Origin: Candidatus Dadabacteria bacterium
GTDB lineage: Bacteria; Desulfobacterota_D; UBA1144; Nemesobacterales; CSP1-2
NCBI GenBank assembly: GCA_022615255.1
Contig: JAKEHC010000004.1
Span: 1 to 14,099, forward strand
Length of the DNA: 14,099 nucleotides
Reading direction: 5' to 3'
Part shown: one piece after another, positions 13,648 through 14,099 of the stretch
Layout: each line of letters begins with the position of its first letter
Numbering within the stretch: position 1 is the first letter of the stretch
Program-made: the position numbers and the translations under genes
The notes under the pieces: model-generated
Database searches by the model: none
What the model saw: only the letters and a program-made list of their open reading frames with translations
Told to the model about the DNA's origin: nothing

Positions 13648-14099
13648 TTACCTTAGTCTGGATAGAAAATCCTCGACCTTAAAACTCCCGCCGAGCTTAG
13701 GTACAAAAGAAACGGATCCGATTTCTCTTAACCTTTCAATTCTCCCATCTTCCACAGATATTTTGGGATCAAACGGTAGAACACCGAGAATCGGCGCTCC
13801 TGTCATTCTAAGAATTAATTCCGGATTTGTACGCTCGGCGAATCCAGGTTTAGCAGGAAATTGATTTATAACTATTCCCATTACATTCAGTCCCCTAACC
13901 CTCGCAGATTCAACGGTAAGTAACGTATGGTTTAAAGTCCCTAGACCCGGGCAGGCAACTATAATCACCGATAGTCCTAAATCGAATGCTAAATCAGACA
14001 TTAGATAACCATCAGTAATTGGCACAAGTAAACCTCCGGCTCCTTCAACAATAACGGTGTCATGAGTTGAACTGAGCTTATGAAAACAAGATATTATTA
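13648..14099 (-). CDS. bioD: Dethiobiotin synthetase BioD, 3' part (5' end outside window)
   Basis: This is the C-terminal ~150 residues of the ATP-dependent enzyme that closes the ureido ring of 7,8-diaminopelargonate with CO2, the step before biotin synthase. The frame stays open to the window edge. It includes DTVIVEGAGGLLVPI just upstream of a GTG codon at 14025, and this VEGAGGxxVP motif is a BioD signature. That GTG is therefore an internal valine, not a start. Further conserved parts are SDLAFDLGLSVIIVACPGLGTLNHTLLTVESARVRG (the V-x-x-x-x-L-G-x-I/L-N-H-x-L-L-T block), GIVINQFP (the nucleotide-specificity N) and ILGVLPFDP near the end. No other bio gene is visible inside the window. The adjacent act operon has its own promoter, so the two are probably separate units. 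Confidence 0.92.
   Translation of the reverse strand, partial: IISCFHKLSSTHDTVIVEGAGGLLVPITDGYLMSDLAFDLGLSVIIVACPGLGTLNHTLLTVESARVRGLNVMGIVINQFPAKPGFAERTNPELILRMTGAPILGVLPFDPKISVEDGRIERLREIGSVSFVPKLGGSFKVEDFLSRLR

Overview
The window looks like a chromosomal segment of a Gram-negative, respiring bacterium. Three lipoprotein signal peptides, one on a BamE-like protein, imply an outer membrane. Coding density is moderate, intergenic DNA is AT-rich, and one gap is packed with short palindromic repeats. The mix of an alternative complex III operon, a GldC homologue, an F420-type luciferase-like oxidoreductase and biotin synthesis suggests a poorly cultured environmental lineage. The phylum cannot be fixed from this sequence alone.

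Layout. Positions 1-319 (+) hold the C-terminal end of a GNAT acetyltransferase. Three minus-strand lipoprotein genes follow: a cyclophilin-type prolyl isomerase (329-1042), an unrecognised lipoprotein (1259-1762) and a BamE/SmpA-like lipoprotein (1787-2206). The last two form an operon with a good sigma-70 promoter. A luciferase-like monooxygenase (2400-3329, +) converges on a GldC homologue (3340-3678, -). Next comes a toxin-antitoxin locus (3722-4206, -): the antitoxin is intact and has its own promoter, but the RelE-type toxin is broken by an in-frame TAA. A nitronate monooxygenase-like gene (4313-5326, -) follows.

Positions 5327-5976 carry no gene. They contain at least five kinds of inverted repeat, two of them in diverged copies whose stems stay perfectly paired.

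The main system is the minus-strand operon from 13442 down to 5977, which encodes alternative complex III (ACIII), a quinol oxidase complex that replaces cytochrome bc1. The order is ActA (pentaheme cytochrome c), ActB (molybdopterin-like plus ferredoxin-like domains), ActC (NrfD-like), ActD (DUF3341), ActE (monoheme cytochrome c), ActF (NrfD-like), then a 54-residue single-helix protein abutting actF. In the accepted model, ActC and ActF sit in the membrane and handle quinol, ActB carries Fe-S clusters, and ActA and ActE pass electrons through hemes toward a terminal oxidase. No oxidase gene lies directly downstream here. A TTGACA promoter with an extended -10 sits about 70 bp upstream of actA. 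Beyond it is the 3' part of bioD (13648-14099, -).

Most notable are the unlisted 54-aa gene at the end of the ACIII operon, a complete four-cysteine Fe-S motif in the N-terminal domain of ActB, the nonsense-broken toxin, and the repeat cluster with covarying palindromes.
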